A stretch of DNA of 28,631 nucleotides from positions 1 through 28,631 of the forward strand of contig JAOTYS010000010.1 in the NCBI GenBank assembly GCA_029861795.1, written 5' to 3'. Under the pieces are notes generated by a model. The model was not told where the DNA came from, searched no databases, and worked only from the letters and a program-made list of their open reading frames with translations. This DNA is from Gammaproteobacteria bacterium (GTDB lineage: Bacteria > Pseudomonadota > Gammaproteobacteria > Arenicellales > JAOTYS01). Positions 1 through 8,174 of the stretch are shown here, one piece after another (positions within the stretch are counted from its first letter, which is position 1; each line of letters opens with the position of its first letter). The translations under genes and the position numbers were made by a program.

Positions 1-478
1 AAAGCCGGATGACGTCTTCGTTGGTCAACTTGATACAGCCGTGGGAACTCGGCACGCCGATCACGTCGTCCGGGGGCGAACCGTGGATATAGATGAATCT
101 ACGCATGCTATCGACGTTGCCCATTCGGTTCCTGGCGGGCTCCAAGCCACTCAACCAAAGGATGCGCGTCAGTATCCAATCTCTATTGGGAAACTTACGC
201 CGTAGCTCAGATGAATAGATCTCACCGGTTGGTCGTCGGCCCACTAGCACGGCGTTAGCTGGCAGTCCTGCCCCAATCCGGGCACGCACAATATGATCGC
301 CCCGCGGCGTGCATTCACTGTTCATCTGTTCACCCACACCGTTTCTGGCGGTGGACACCGCCGCCTCCATCACCGGTGCGCCGCCACCATCGAACGCAGC
401 CATTCGCTGCGAGAGAATGTCGATCTCGATATTGGCCACTGATCGGAATGCATTGGGAACGGACAAGTGACTAGTCAT
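1..478 (-). CDS. L,D-transpeptidase, YkuD family (3' end cut by window)
   Basis: Predicted YkuD-type L,D-transpeptidase, an enzyme class that forms 3-3 peptidoglycan cross-links or attaches proteins to peptidoglycan. The ATG at 478 opens a frame that stays open for 159 residues to the window edge. The catalytic signature is visible: His132 in YIHGSPPDD, and SHGCIKLTNED with nucleophile Cys148. The segment TPRGDHIVRARIGAG and the stretch WILTRILWLSG are typical of the short gammaproteobacterial version of this family. No signal peptide is visible, which is odd for an enzyme acting in the periplasm but in line with my recollection of this short subfamily. The start codon lies inside the end of the upstream phosphatase gene (8-bp overlap), so the two are probably translated together. 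Only a short C-terminal part should be missing. Family confidence is high; the physiological substrate is unknown. Confidence 0.85.
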   Translation of the reverse strand, partial: MTSHLSVPNAFRSVANIEIDILSQRMAAFDGGGAPVMEAAVSTARNGVGEQMNSECTPRGDHIVRARIGAGLPANAVLVGRRPTGEIYSSELRRKFPNRDWILTRILWLSGLEPARNRMGNVDSMRRFIYIHGSPPDDVIGVPSSHGCIKLTNEDVIRL

Positions 479-950
479 TGAGATAGTTCTGTCTTATGTC
501 ATCTAACAAACCGTCGCACGCCTCCTCGATCATATCGAGAACCAATTCAAAGCCCACTCCCCCACCAAAATACGGATCCGGCACTGCCACTTCTTGACGA
601 GTTGCCGCATAAGACATCAATAGTCCGATCTTGTGCTCATTTCCAGCAGAGGAGATGGAGAGTAGGTCACGCTGATTTTGTTCGTCCATCGCTAGTACGT
701 AGTCGAATTCATCGAGATCCTGTGGCATTGCCTTGCGCCCACGCAGCGCACTCAAGTCAATACCTCGTCGAGCGGCTGCTTGCTGGGCGCGCGGGTCGGG
801 TGGTTCGCCCACATGGTAGGCATGGGTGCCCGCCGAATCGATGTGGATCCTAGATTTTAAATCTTGTTGTCCAGTCATGTGTCGAAACACTCCCTCTGCT
901 GTCGGAGACCGACAGATATTCCCCAGACAAACGAACAATACTCTTACCAT
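471..950 (-). CDS. Low-molecular-weight protein-tyrosine phosphatase
   Basis: Small cysteine phosphatase of the LMW-PTP/Wzb family, about 159 residues, the usual family length. The P-loop CX5R is at residues 8-14 (VCLGNICRSP), and the general-acid motif DPYFGG begins near residue 125. Such enzymes dephosphorylate tyrosine on proteins, often bacterial tyrosine kinases that control polysaccharide export; no kinase is encoded here. I chose ATG 950 because an AGGG lies about 8 nt upstream; an in-frame GTG at 956 would add two residues. It follows kdsB by about 40 bp and overlaps the L,D-transpeptidase start. The kdsB-phosphatase order is common in gammaproteobacteria such as Pseudomonas (known synteny, from memory). 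Confidence 0.9.
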   Translation of the reverse strand: MVRVLFVCLGNICRSPTAEGVFRHMTGQQDLKSRIHIDSAGTHAYHVGEPPDPRAQQAAARRGIDLSALRGRKAMPQDLDEFDYVLAMDEQNQRDLLSISSAGNEHKIGLLMSYAATRQEVAVPDPYFGGGVGFELVLDMIEEACDGLLDDIRQNYLND

Positions 951-991
951 GGACACGCCCTAAGTATTAATGTCTGCACGCACAATGTCGA

Positions 992-1753
992 TCACACACT
1001 AGCAAGATATTGGCGTGCACGCTCCAAATCTTGTGGCGTATCGATCCCAGGTCCGGGCATTTCACTCGCTTCACACACAATGATTCGCTCACCGTGCCAC
1101 AGAGTGCGTAGCTGCTCCAACCGCTCGATGGTCTCCAGCTCGCACGGCGGACGTCGAGCGAACTGAGAGACATAGCCGGCCCGGTAGGCGTACAAGCCAA
1201 TGTGACGGAATGCGCTGCGCGGGACAGCTTCAAAGTCCTGTGTACCATCCTCACAGCGTTGCAACCAAGGTGCGGGGGCTCGAGTAAAGTACAGCGCATA
1301 GCCTTGTTGATCACGTATCACTTTGACCACGTTGGGATCAAGCAGGTCCGCTGTGTTATCGATGGTATGACATGCAGTGCCAATGGAGGCGCGTGCCGAG
1401 CCTTCAAGCGCATCGACCACTTGGTTAATCAGTTCTCCCGGCATCTGAGGTTCGTCCCCTTGGAGGTTTACCACCACGCGATCCGCGGGAATGTCCAGGG
1501 TGCTAATTGCCTCCGCAATTCTATCAGTACCCGACGGATGGGTTGGCGCTGTCATACACACGGACCCGCCGAAACTTTCGACTGCACCACATACGCGTTC
1601 ATCGTCTGTCGCCACCACCACCATCGAGGCCCGGCTTTGTTGCGCACACTCATACACCCATTGAATCAATGGCTTTCCGCAAAGATCTACCAGCGGCTTG
1701 CCCGGCAGGCGTGTGGACTGGAAACGCGCAGGAATAATGACGTCAAAGCCCAT
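992..1753 (-). CDS. kdsB: 3-deoxy-manno-octulosonate cytidylyltransferase (CMP-Kdo synthetase)
   Basis: KdsB activates Kdo with CTP to give CMP-Kdo, the donor for the inner core of lipopolysaccharide, in the cytoplasm. The 253-residue length fits the family. The N-terminal nucleotide-binding motif IPARFQSTRLPGKPL (about residues 7-21) is diagnostic, followed by VVVATDDERV and VVNLQGDEPQMP, which carry the metal and substrate residues. The ATG start lies 10 bp after the lpxK stop with a weak GGA upstream, so it is almost certainly co-transcribed with lpxK. In E. coli and Pseudomonas a small Trm112-like gene (ycaR) sits between lpxK and kdsB; there is no room for it here. Confidence 0.97.
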   Translation of the reverse strand: MGFDVIIPARFQSTRLPGKPLVDLCGKPLIQWVYECAQQSRASMVVVATDDERVCGAVESFGGSVCMTAPTHPSGTDRIAEAISTLDIPADRVVVNLQGDEPQMPGELINQVVDALEGSARASIGTACHTIDNTADLLDPNVVKVIRDQQGYALYFTRAPAPWLQRCEDGTQDFEAVPRSAFRHIGLYAYRAGYVSQFARRPPCELETIERLEQLRTLWHGERIIVCEASEMPGPGIDTPQDLERARQYLASV

Positions 1754-1763
1754 TTGTCCAGAA

Positions 1764-2780
1764 TCAGCTCACTGTCTCTGCTGGGACAGCAAAATGCTTT
1801 GACCGTTCATCCAACAGCGTCAAGACGCAATCACCCAATTTCGGATCCGGACACACCTCAACTTCCAAAAACCAATGGCGGGCACTGGCGAAGGCTTCGC
1901 ACTTTACCGCGTCCTTCTCAGTTATCACGATGGGATCCTTTCCTGCAATACCCAGATCTTCGGGCCGAAACCTGTGGTGATCGGGAAACACATGGGGCTG
2001 TATTTTCACACCAAGCTGTCGCAACTGTGAGAAAAAACGCTCAGGATTACCGATTCCAGCCACAGCATGCACCGCCTCGCCGGCAAAATGTTTTGGGCCT
2101 TTGATTGTGCCCGCGTCCGTTAGTTGCCTAAACCCCGTCGCCACCAACTCCATGGCCAGTTCCTTACCCTGGGGCGAGCCATTTGTCACTTTGATAGCCA
2201 CACTGCTCAACCGAGAAACCGGCTCTCGCAACGGACCGGCGGGAAGACAAAACTCGTTACCAAAACGGCGCTCGCCGTCGATCACAGCAATCTCAATGTC
2301 TCGATACAATGCAAGGTGCTGTAGTCCATCGTCCGCAACAATGACATCACAGCCACCACGCTCAAGTAGTGCACGCGCGGCGCGCACTCGATTCGGATCC
2401 ACCATTACTGGGCAGCTAGTACGTCGCGCGATCATTACCGGCTCATCTCCAACCAACGCCGGATCGCTGTGCCCATCGACAAATTGTGGCCAGGTGGCCG
2501 AACGTCCGCGGTAACCGCGACTGACAATTCCTGGCATGTAGCCTCGAGTTCTGAGCAGCTCAGCCAGCCAGATCACTAACGGTGTCTTGCCGGTTCCTCC
2601 TACAGTGATATTACCCACTACGATGACCGGCACATCGAGTCGACACGAGGACTTTATACCAACGCGGTACGCTCCATGCCGTAACGCGACCAACAAGCGA
2701 TACACCCAGCTCAATGGCAGCAGCGCAATACTGACAGCGTCAGTTTGCTGCCAATGCCGTTGCAACCAAGTGGCAACCAT
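1764..2780 (-). CDS. lpxK: Tetraacyldisaccharide 4'-kinase
   Basis: LpxK phosphorylates the 4' position of the tetraacyldisaccharide precursor of lipid A at the inner membrane. The product is 338 residues, normal for the family. The P-loop is visible at about residues 56-66 (GNITVGGTGKTP), followed by the conserved GIVSRGYRG and the DDGLQH motif that carries catalytic acidic and metal-binding residues. The N-terminal stretch of about 35 residues is hydrophobic and amphipathic, as expected for membrane association. It starts 18 bp after the msbA stop and is followed at once by kdsB. The ribosome-binding site is weak, so translation probably depends on upstream translation of msbA. Confidence 0.97.
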   Translation of the reverse strand: MVATWLQRHWQQTDAVSIALLPLSWVYRLLVALRHGAYRVGIKSSCRLDVPVIVVGNITVGGTGKTPLVIWLAELLRTRGYMPGIVSRGYRGRSATWPQFVDGHSDPALVGDEPVMIARRTSCPVMVDPNRVRAARALLERGGCDVIVADDGLQHLALYRDIEIAVIDGERRFGNEFCLPAGPLREPVSRLSSVAIKVTNGSPQGKELAMELVATGFRQLTDAGTIKGPKHFAGEAVHAVAGIGNPERFFSQLRQLGVKIQPHVFPDHHRFRPEDLGIAGKDPIVITEKDAVKCEAFASARHWFLEVEVCPDPKLGDCVLTLLDERSKHFAVPAETVS

Positions 2781-2798
2781 TCTACGCGCTTTTGAGTG

Positions 2799-4565
2799 TC
2801 AGCTTGCGAGCTTCTCGGTGTGCGCTCGAGTGCGATACAGCCGGGCATACAATCCGCCATTGTTAATCAGCTTGCGGTGCGTTCCGGCTTCCTGAATGCG
2901 CCCATCCTCCAACACGATGATGCAATCGGCATGCTCAATAGTAGACAACCGATGGGCAATAATTAGCGTGGTGCGCCCGCTGATCAGCTTGCGCGTGGCA
3001 TCTTGGATCAGTCGCTCGGATTCGGAGTCTAGCGATGATGTGGCCTCATCCAAGATCAGCACGGGCGCATCCTTGTAAAGGGCGCGAGCGATCGCAATAC
3101 GTTGGCGTTGCCCCCCAGACAGTCTGATTCCCTGCTCGCCGACCACTGTATCCAAACCATCTGGCAGTTTGTCTGCAAATTCTATCACGTGGGCCGCTCG
3201 CACGGCCTCGCTCAGCTTTGCGTCCGAGGCATCGCCGCTATGACCATAAACGATGTTATTGCGAATGGAGTCATCAAACAGTACTGTCTCCTGAGTCACC
3301 ATGGAGAGCTGTGCGCGTAAGTCGCCGAGTACATACTGATCTAACGGCAAGCCGTCCAACAAGATTTTGCCGGATTGTGGCAAATAGAAACGTAGTAGCA
3401 ACGAAGCAATGGTGGATTTACCACTGCCAGAAGGACCCACTAGCGCAACGGTTTGGCCCGGCGCAATGGTAAACGAGACGTTGTGTAATACCGGGAGATT
3501 AGATGGTGCGTACTGAAACGACACGTCATCATACTCGATGTGCCCACGGGCTCGTTCGATGCGGGTTTGACCCGTATCCGCCTCCGGCTCTTCATCCATC
3601 ATCGCGAATACACTTTGGGCTGCCGCTAAACTGGTCTGGATAGTCTCATTGACCCGTGCTAGTCGCTTCACTGGCCCCATCAGCATAAGCATGGAACCCA
3701 GGAAGGATACAAAGGTTCCCGCGCTTACTTCGCCACCGGCTACTGCGGCGGTCGCGATGTAAATAACCGCCGCGAACGCCGCGCCGGCGCAAATCAGAAT
3801 GAGAGGCATGCTAGCGGCAGACACTGCTGCTTTTTTCATAGCCTGTTGTCGGTTCTTATTGTTAGCCTGACTGAACGTTTTGGTTTCGTACTCTTGGCCG
3901 CCGAAGGTTTTGACCACGCGTTGTCCCTGCACCGCTTCTTTGGTCACATGAGCGATGCCGCCGACGGTGATCTGAATGTTACGGCTGGTGGTGCGAAAGC
4001 GGGTACTCATGAGCCGGATGAAGAAAGCGATGACCGGCGCTAGCACCAGAAACACTAGTGTCAGCCGCCAGTTGAGATAGATCATCCAACACAACAGACC
4101 CAGCACTGTAAGGGTGTCTTTGCACAATATGGTCACCGACTGGGTAGTCCCATGCATGACTCTTTCAACATCGTAGATCAGCTTCGACACCAAACTCGCC
4201 GACGAATGACCATCGTAGAATCCGGCGGGAAGCCGGAGCAGCCGATCGAACATATGAGCTCGCAGATCGAACACCACACGCCATCCCACCCAACTAAGAC
4301 AGTAGTTGCCGACAAAACCACTTAAGCCACGGACTAGAAATATCCCAATGACAATCGCAGGAATCATGCGGATAAACGATTGATCTTTTTCTACAAAACC
4401 GCCGTCCATGATGGGGCGTAGCAATGCTGCGAAAGAGGTTTCTGATGCAGCGGCAATCGCCATAGCCACCACAGCTAACAGGAATACTCCTTTGTATGGT
4501 GCGGCGTAATTGAGCAGGCGTCCGTAAAGCCTAACCCCACCCAAATCGGATTTAGGCGTGCTCAC
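2799..4565 (-). CDS. msbA: Lipid A export ABC transporter, permease/ATP-binding protein MsbA
   Basis: MsbA flips lipid A-core across the inner membrane at the cost of ATP. The 588-residue product has the half-transporter layout: about six membrane segments in residues 25-310, then a nucleotide-binding domain with Walker A GPSGSGKS (377-384), signature LSGGQRQR (482-489), Walker B LILDEATS (503-510) and H-loop IIAHRLSTIEHAD. The start is GTG 4565, overlapping the exbD stop as GTGA (4 bp). Its place just upstream of lpxK, as in E. coli, and the many lipid A genes around it make lipid A-core the likely substrate rather than a drug or peptide. Confidence 0.95.
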   Translation of the reverse strand: MSTPKSDLGGVRLYGRLLNYAAPYKGVFLLAVVAMAIAAASETSFAALLRPIMDGGFVEKDQSFIRMIPAIVIGIFLVRGLSGFVGNYCLSWVGWRVVFDLRAHMFDRLLRLPAGFYDGHSSASLVSKLIYDVERVMHGTTQSVTILCKDTLTVLGLLCWMIYLNWRLTLVFLVLAPVIAFFIRLMSTRFRTTSRNIQITVGGIAHVTKEAVQGQRVVKTFGGQEYETKTFSQANNKNRQQAMKKAAVSAASMPLILICAGAAFAAVIYIATAAVAGGEVSAGTFVSFLGSMLMLMGPVKRLARVNETIQTSLAAAQSVFAMMDEEPEADTGQTRIERARGHIEYDDVSFQYAPSNLPVLHNVSFTIAPGQTVALVGPSGSGKSTIASLLLRFYLPQSGKILLDGLPLDQYVLGDLRAQLSMVTQETVLFDDSIRNNIVYGHSGDASDAKLSEAVRAAHVIEFADKLPDGLDTVVGEQGIRLSGGQRQRIAIARALYKDAPVLILDEATSSLDSESERLIQDATRKLISGRTTLIIAHRLSTIEHADCIIVLEDGRIQEAGTHRKLINNGGLYARLYRTRAHTEKLAS

Positions 4566-5014
4566 TTAGATTGGTCTTTGCCATCATCCTGCTGGGTGGC
4601 GAACGTCACATTGGTATAACCGAGTCTTCGCGACGTATCCATAGCACGAATCACCGCTTCGTGGGGTGTGCGTCGGTCGGCACGAATGACCGTAATCAAG
4701 TCGGCTCTACCACCTGCGGCGAGCTTTAGTGCGCGCCGCAGGCTTTGCGGTGTGGTGTTGGCTAGCTGCTTCGCCTTGTCCTCGGTGGGACCCCTAATCG
4801 CGTATTGACCGTCGCTACCAATGTTGATCTCCAGTAGGTTGTCGCCTTGGGTCCTTTCGGAATCAACAGAGGCTTCCGGCAGTTGAATGCGTAGTTGAGA
4901 TTCTTTGGAGAAGGTTGTCGACACCATGAAAAAGATGAGAAGCAGAAACACGACGTCGATCAACGGCGTCAAATTGATCTGCAATTCTTCCTCGGTACGG
5001 TCGGTGAATCTCAT
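4562..5014 (-). CDS. exbD: ExbD/TolR family proton-motor protein
   Basis: Inner-membrane partner of an ExbB/TolQ-type proton channel; such motors use the proton gradient to energise outer-membrane work, for example through TonB or TolA. The 150-residue product has a short cytoplasmic N-terminus, one membrane helix (about residues 17-37, TPLIDVVFLLLIFFMV) with the conserved proton-carrying Asp20, and a periplasmic C-terminal domain. ATG 5014 overlaps the exbB stop as ATGA, and its own stop overlaps the msbA start. No tonB or tolA is in the window, so ExbD versus TolR cannot be settled by sequence alone. The gene order matches the exbD2 type found beside comEC and lpxK in Pseudomonas. Confidence 0.92.
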   Translation of the reverse strand: MRFTDRTEEELQINLTPLIDVVFLLLIFFMVSTTFSKESQLRIQLPEASVDSERTQGDNLLEINIGSDGQYAIRGPTEDKAKQLANTTPQSLRRALKLAAGGRADLITVIRADRRTPHEAVIRAMDTSRRLGYTNVTFATQQDDGKDQSK

Positions 5015-5661
5015 GACACGCGATGCAAGGGAGTCACGGTGGGACGAGATTCCGACCGACGCAGACCGCGTACAATCTCTATGAGGCTAACCGCTTCTTG
5101 CTCCATGTTCACCGTCAGCTCGTTCACCCGACCGCGGAAGTATCGGTAGAACATAAGACTTGGGATGCCCACGGACAGGCCGGCTGCAGTTGTTATTAAT
5201 GCTTCCGAGATGCCCCCCGCGAGCACCGTAGGATCGCCCACACCGAAGGCAGTGATGGAAGCGAACACTTTGATCATGCCGATCACTGTGCCGAGCAGGC
5301 CTAACAACGGGGTAATGGCCGCGATGGTCCCGAGGGTATTGAGGTAACGCTCCAGATCGTGCACCACATGCCGCCCCGCTTCTTCTACCGCTTCTTTCAT
5401 CACGTCGTGGGTGCTGTGCATATTCTCCAACGCCGCCGCCAGAATCCTTCCTAAGGGCGAACTCTTTTTGATGGCGAGAGTATTCTGATTGTTTAGTTGC
5501 TGCGCTTCCACCAGCCGCTGAACTTGTCCCGCCAGACCCTTGGGGGCCACGGTACCCTTGCTCAATGTCCAAAAGCGCTCCACGATGATCCCCACCGCCA
5601 CAACCGAACACAGCAGGATCGGCCACATCAGCCAACCCCCGGATCTCACTAGTTCATACAC
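5011..5661 (-). CDS. exbB: MotA/TolQ/ExbB family proton channel protein
   Basis: Three-helix inner-membrane protein of 216 residues that forms the pentameric part of an ExbB-ExbD motor. It has an N-terminal helix (residues 8-28), a cytoplasmic loop, and two C-terminal helices in the conserved block LGTIAAITPLLGLLGTVIGM and GISEALITTAAGLSVGIPSL. The start is GTG 5661, with AAGGAA about 8 nt upstream. The gene is the first of an overlapping set exbB-exbD-msbA-lpxK-kdsB and is preceded by a 170-bp gap after comEC that can fold at the RNA level (see 5758-5826). The role in TonB-like or Tol-like energisation is family knowledge, not shown here. Confidence 0.92.
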   Translation of the reverse strand: MYELVRSGGWLMWPILLCSVVAVGIIVERFWTLSKGTVAPKGLAGQVQRLVEAQQLNNQNTLAIKKSSPLGRILAAALENMHSTHDVMKEAVEEAGRHVVHDLERYLNTLGTIAAITPLLGLLGTVIGMIKVFASITAFGVGDPTVLAGGISEALITTAAGLSVGIPSLMFYRYFRGRVNELTVNMEQEAVSLIEIVRGLRRSESRPTVTPLHRVS

Positions 5662-5757
5662 AGGCTTCGTTCCTTATGACAAGGTGCCGTTAACCGGCGT
5701 CGGAAGAAAATACACTTAAAGTCTAGCAAATGGCCAGAATAAAGATCTAACCCAGAT

Positions 5758-5826
5758 AATGCACTTCCGCGGCAAATAGCGCACGCACGTATTCGCCCCA
5801 CACACCGGCCTTAGCGACGGTGCATT
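5758..5826 (-). other. Potential structured RNA leader upstream of exbB
   Basis: This 69-nt segment lies between the comEC stop and exbB. Read as minus-strand RNA, its ends pair over 7 bp (AAUGCAC with GUGCAUU). Inside, GGCGAAUA pairs with UAUUUGCC over 8 bp including one G-U pair, leaving an 11-nt loop. A weak third helix of about 4 bp fits near the 5' side. The G-U pair exists only in the minus-strand RNA; on the other strand it would be C-A. It could be a leader element, the 3' end of the comEC message, or chance. It does not match any riboswitch class I know. Confidence 0.3.
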
Positions 5827-5831
5827 GTAGC

Positions 5832-8132
5832 TTAGTCGGCGAACCAATAGCGCTGTGCTTGAAGACGATATTGGTATACAGTGATGCCACCCCGCCCAAA
5901 ATGAATACGAATGGCACCCGACCCTGCGGTTGTCAGCACCGGGGTATCCCGTTCCGCATAGCGCTCCCGGACCTTTGGGTGTGGGTGGCCGTAGCGATTC
6001 AGGTGACCCACCGACACCAGCCCCAGTTGCGGTCGCACCGCGTCAATAAACGCTGGCGTGGAAGATGTGATACTGCCGTGGTGCGGAACCACCAGCACCG
6101 ACGCCGGAAGCTCCGCGTCGTACGCCTGCAATAGTGCTTGTTCTGCCGGGGCTTCGATGTCTCCCGTGATCAACACCGATCCGAACTCCCCTGACACCTT
6201 GAGTACACAGGAGGCGTTATTGTCCCGCGGCGATGTGATAGTTACTGGGCTTAGTATCTGAAAGACAACTCCGTCCCACCTCCAGTACTGCCCGGCCAAA
6301 CAGTGTGCGCCGTTGGACACTTTGTGGGGCACGCTGCTAAGTACTCGTGTTACTCGAAGATGCTTTGTCAACGAGGCCATGCCGCCAATGTGATCGTTAT
6401 CCCCGTGGCTGACGATAACAGTGTCTACAGTTTTGACTCCTTGTGCGTACAAAAATGGCACCAGTGCCACCTGGCCCAAATCAAACGTAGGTCCAAACCG
6501 GGCGCCGGTGTCATAAACCAGGACATGCTCACTTGTCCTTACCACCACCGACAAGCCTTGCCCCACATCTAACAGCGACAACTCAAACTCGCCCGGCGAA
6601 GGTGGCAGCGGTCGCAGCAAAAACAGCGGCGCTAACCACAATGTGCCCAGCCAACGTGCCGGAAATCCTCTAGGGGCGAACAACAGCAAGATACCTACTG
6701 TCGCGGCTAATAGTGTCCATGTCGCCGGGCGGTGTTGCACCCAAAGCGAAAGCGGCTGGCTGGCGAGCCAATCCAGGCCGAACCAGATGGCGTCGAAAAC
6801 ACCGGCCGCAATGCCTAATAGCAAACGAGCGCCGCCCAATAGTCCAATGCTGTAGGCACCGATCGCTAATAGCGTGAGCGGGACAACAGCGAATCCCACC
6901 ACTGGCACCGCAACGGCGTTGGCGATGGGGCTAACTAACGAAGCCTGCTGAAACAACAAAATCAACAGTGGAAATAAACCCGCACTCAGAGACAATTGCA
7001 CGTAACCCCATCGCCACCATACAGACGTCGCTGACCCTGGCGATCGCGCGGTTATCGCAATGATCGCCACAGCGCAAAATGACAGCCAGAATCCCGGGGA
7101 CATCACCGCGAGCGGATCCCATATCAGCACGGCTAACAGCGCAACCGCCAGCAGATGTGAGATGCTGGTCGTGCGTTGCAACAAAACCCCGATCATCACC
7201 ACCGCTAGCATGATCAACGAGCGTTGCGTGGGAATGGAGAATCCCGCAAGTGCAGCGTACACAAAGCCCACCACCAATGCAGCAATCGCGCCCGCCCTTG
7301 GTGCCGCCAAGCGAAGTAGTGCCCATCCAGACGTCCGCCATAACAATGAACCGAGCCAATAGCCGAACCCACCTGCTAGCCCAATATGCAGGCCCGAGAT
7401 CGCCACCAAGTGGGCCGTGCCCGTGCTACGCAATATTTGCCATTGTCTGGGTTCAATACCGTTGCGACCGCCCATGGCCAGCGCAGCAATGATCCCACCG
7501 GTAGGATGCTGCCTCAGCGCATCATCAATGAACTTCCAAAGCCGCCAGCGATATCTATCTAAGGAGTGACGGCGTGCAGGCGAAAGCCTGACAATGGCGC
7601 TATGGGGCTTTACATAGCCGGTAGCGCGAATACGCTGCTGAAACAACCGAGCCTCATAATCGACACCACCGGGATTTTGAAACCCGCGTGGTCGCTTCAG
7701 CCGTACCCGCAAACGCCACTTCTCCCCCAACTGCACAGGCACGGTGGTGTCATACCAGCGTAGTTGAATCTTCCCGGGCGACGGGTAATTGGTGTCACCA
7801 TGTGCCAACGACACGACATCAAAATTGAACCGGACCGATTGCGCGGACCAATGTGGCAGATCAACCACCACGCCTGTGAGCCAAAGATCTTCACCTTCAA
7901 GTTCACTGGGAATCGTGCGAGATAACACCGAGTACGCAACACCAGCGGCCCACAGCATCCCCAGCGAGTAGACCAGCAGAACCACAAACGCCCTGCAACG
8001 ATAGGCAGCGAACCCTATTGGGATCAGCAACAACGACCACCAAAACGAAGGAAATTTCGGTAGCTGCTGGATCAGCAGCACACCGGCAAGAAAAGCGAGT
8101 GCGTGGATGCGGATATCTTGGCGTCCTGCCAT
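5832..8132 (-). CDS. comEC: DNA internalization competence protein ComEC/Rec2
   Basis: ComEC forms the inner-membrane channel through which single-stranded DNA enters during natural transformation. The 766-residue product has the expected order: N-terminal membrane segments and an OB-like DUF4131 region (about residues 25-190), a multi-helix Competence domain containing STGTAHLVAISGLHIGL (about 235-500), and a C-terminal metallo-beta-lactamase-like domain with LLDVGQGLSVVV and the metal motif SHGDNDHIGG near residue 574. VVPHHGS near the C-terminus belongs to the same fold. The frame is intact. The gene diverges from the DUF2062 gene with only 42 bp between. A TATAAT box lies upstream, but no clear Shine-Dalgarno. 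Other competence genes are not in view. Confidence 0.95.
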   Translation of the reverse strand: MAGRQDIRIHALAFLAGVLLIQQLPKFPSFWWSLLLIPIGFAAYRCRAFVVLLVYSLGMLWAAGVAYSVLSRTIPSELEGEDLWLTGVVVDLPHWSAQSVRFNFDVVSLAHGDTNYPSPGKIQLRWYDTTVPVQLGEKWRLRVRLKRPRGFQNPGGVDYEARLFQQRIRATGYVKPHSAIVRLSPARRHSLDRYRWRLWKFIDDALRQHPTGGIIAALAMGGRNGIEPRQWQILRSTGTAHLVAISGLHIGLAGGFGYWLGSLLWRTSGWALLRLAAPRAGAIAALVVGFVYAALAGFSIPTQRSLIMLAVVMIGVLLQRTTSISHLLAVALLAVLIWDPLAVMSPGFWLSFCAVAIIAITARSPGSATSVWWRWGYVQLSLSAGLFPLLILLFQQASLVSPIANAVAVPVVGFAVVPLTLLAIGAYSIGLLGGARLLLGIAAGVFDAIWFGLDWLASQPLSLWVQHRPATWTLLAATVGILLLFAPRGFPARWLGTLWLAPLFLLRPLPPSPGEFELSLLDVGQGLSVVVRTSEHVLVYDTGARFGPTFDLGQVALVPFLYAQGVKTVDTVIVSHGDNDHIGGMASLTKHLRVTRVLSSVPHKVSNGAHCLAGQYWRWDGVVFQILSPVTITSPRDNNASCVLKVSGEFGSVLITGDIEAPAEQALLQAYDAELPASVLVVPHHGSITSSTPAFIDAVRPQLGLVSVGHLNRYGHPHPKVRERYAERDTPVLTTAGSGAIRIHFGRGGITVYQYRLQAQRYWFAD

Positions 8133-8158
8133 AGCGGGGGTAATCCGTTACTTAAATG

Positions 8159-8164
8159 ATTATA
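8159..8164 (-). promoter_or_regulatory. Possible -10 box for comEC
   Basis: A perfect TATAAT on the minus strand, ending about 26 bp before the comEC ATG, in the 42-bp gap shared with the divergent DUF2062 gene. No good -35 hexamer is found 16-18 bp upstream (best is TTTTCC), so this is a weak or activator-dependent promoter at best. Confidence 0.35.
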
Positions 8165-8174
8165 CTGTCCTCCA

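Noticed and set aside
1202..2104. 300-codon plus-strand open frame across kdsB and lpxK
   Set aside because: It lies entirely opposite two unmistakable genes, and its translation has no recognisable motif; it is a shadow frame.
5087..5635. 182-codon minus-strand frame overlapping exbB
   Set aside because: It shares the strand but not the frame with exbB, whose protein is recognisable; the alternative is rich in Gly, Arg and His with no motif.
5758..5826. tRNA-like gene
   Set aside because: The 7-bp terminal stem and 69-nt length are suggestive, but there is no T-loop, D-loop or CCA-type end.
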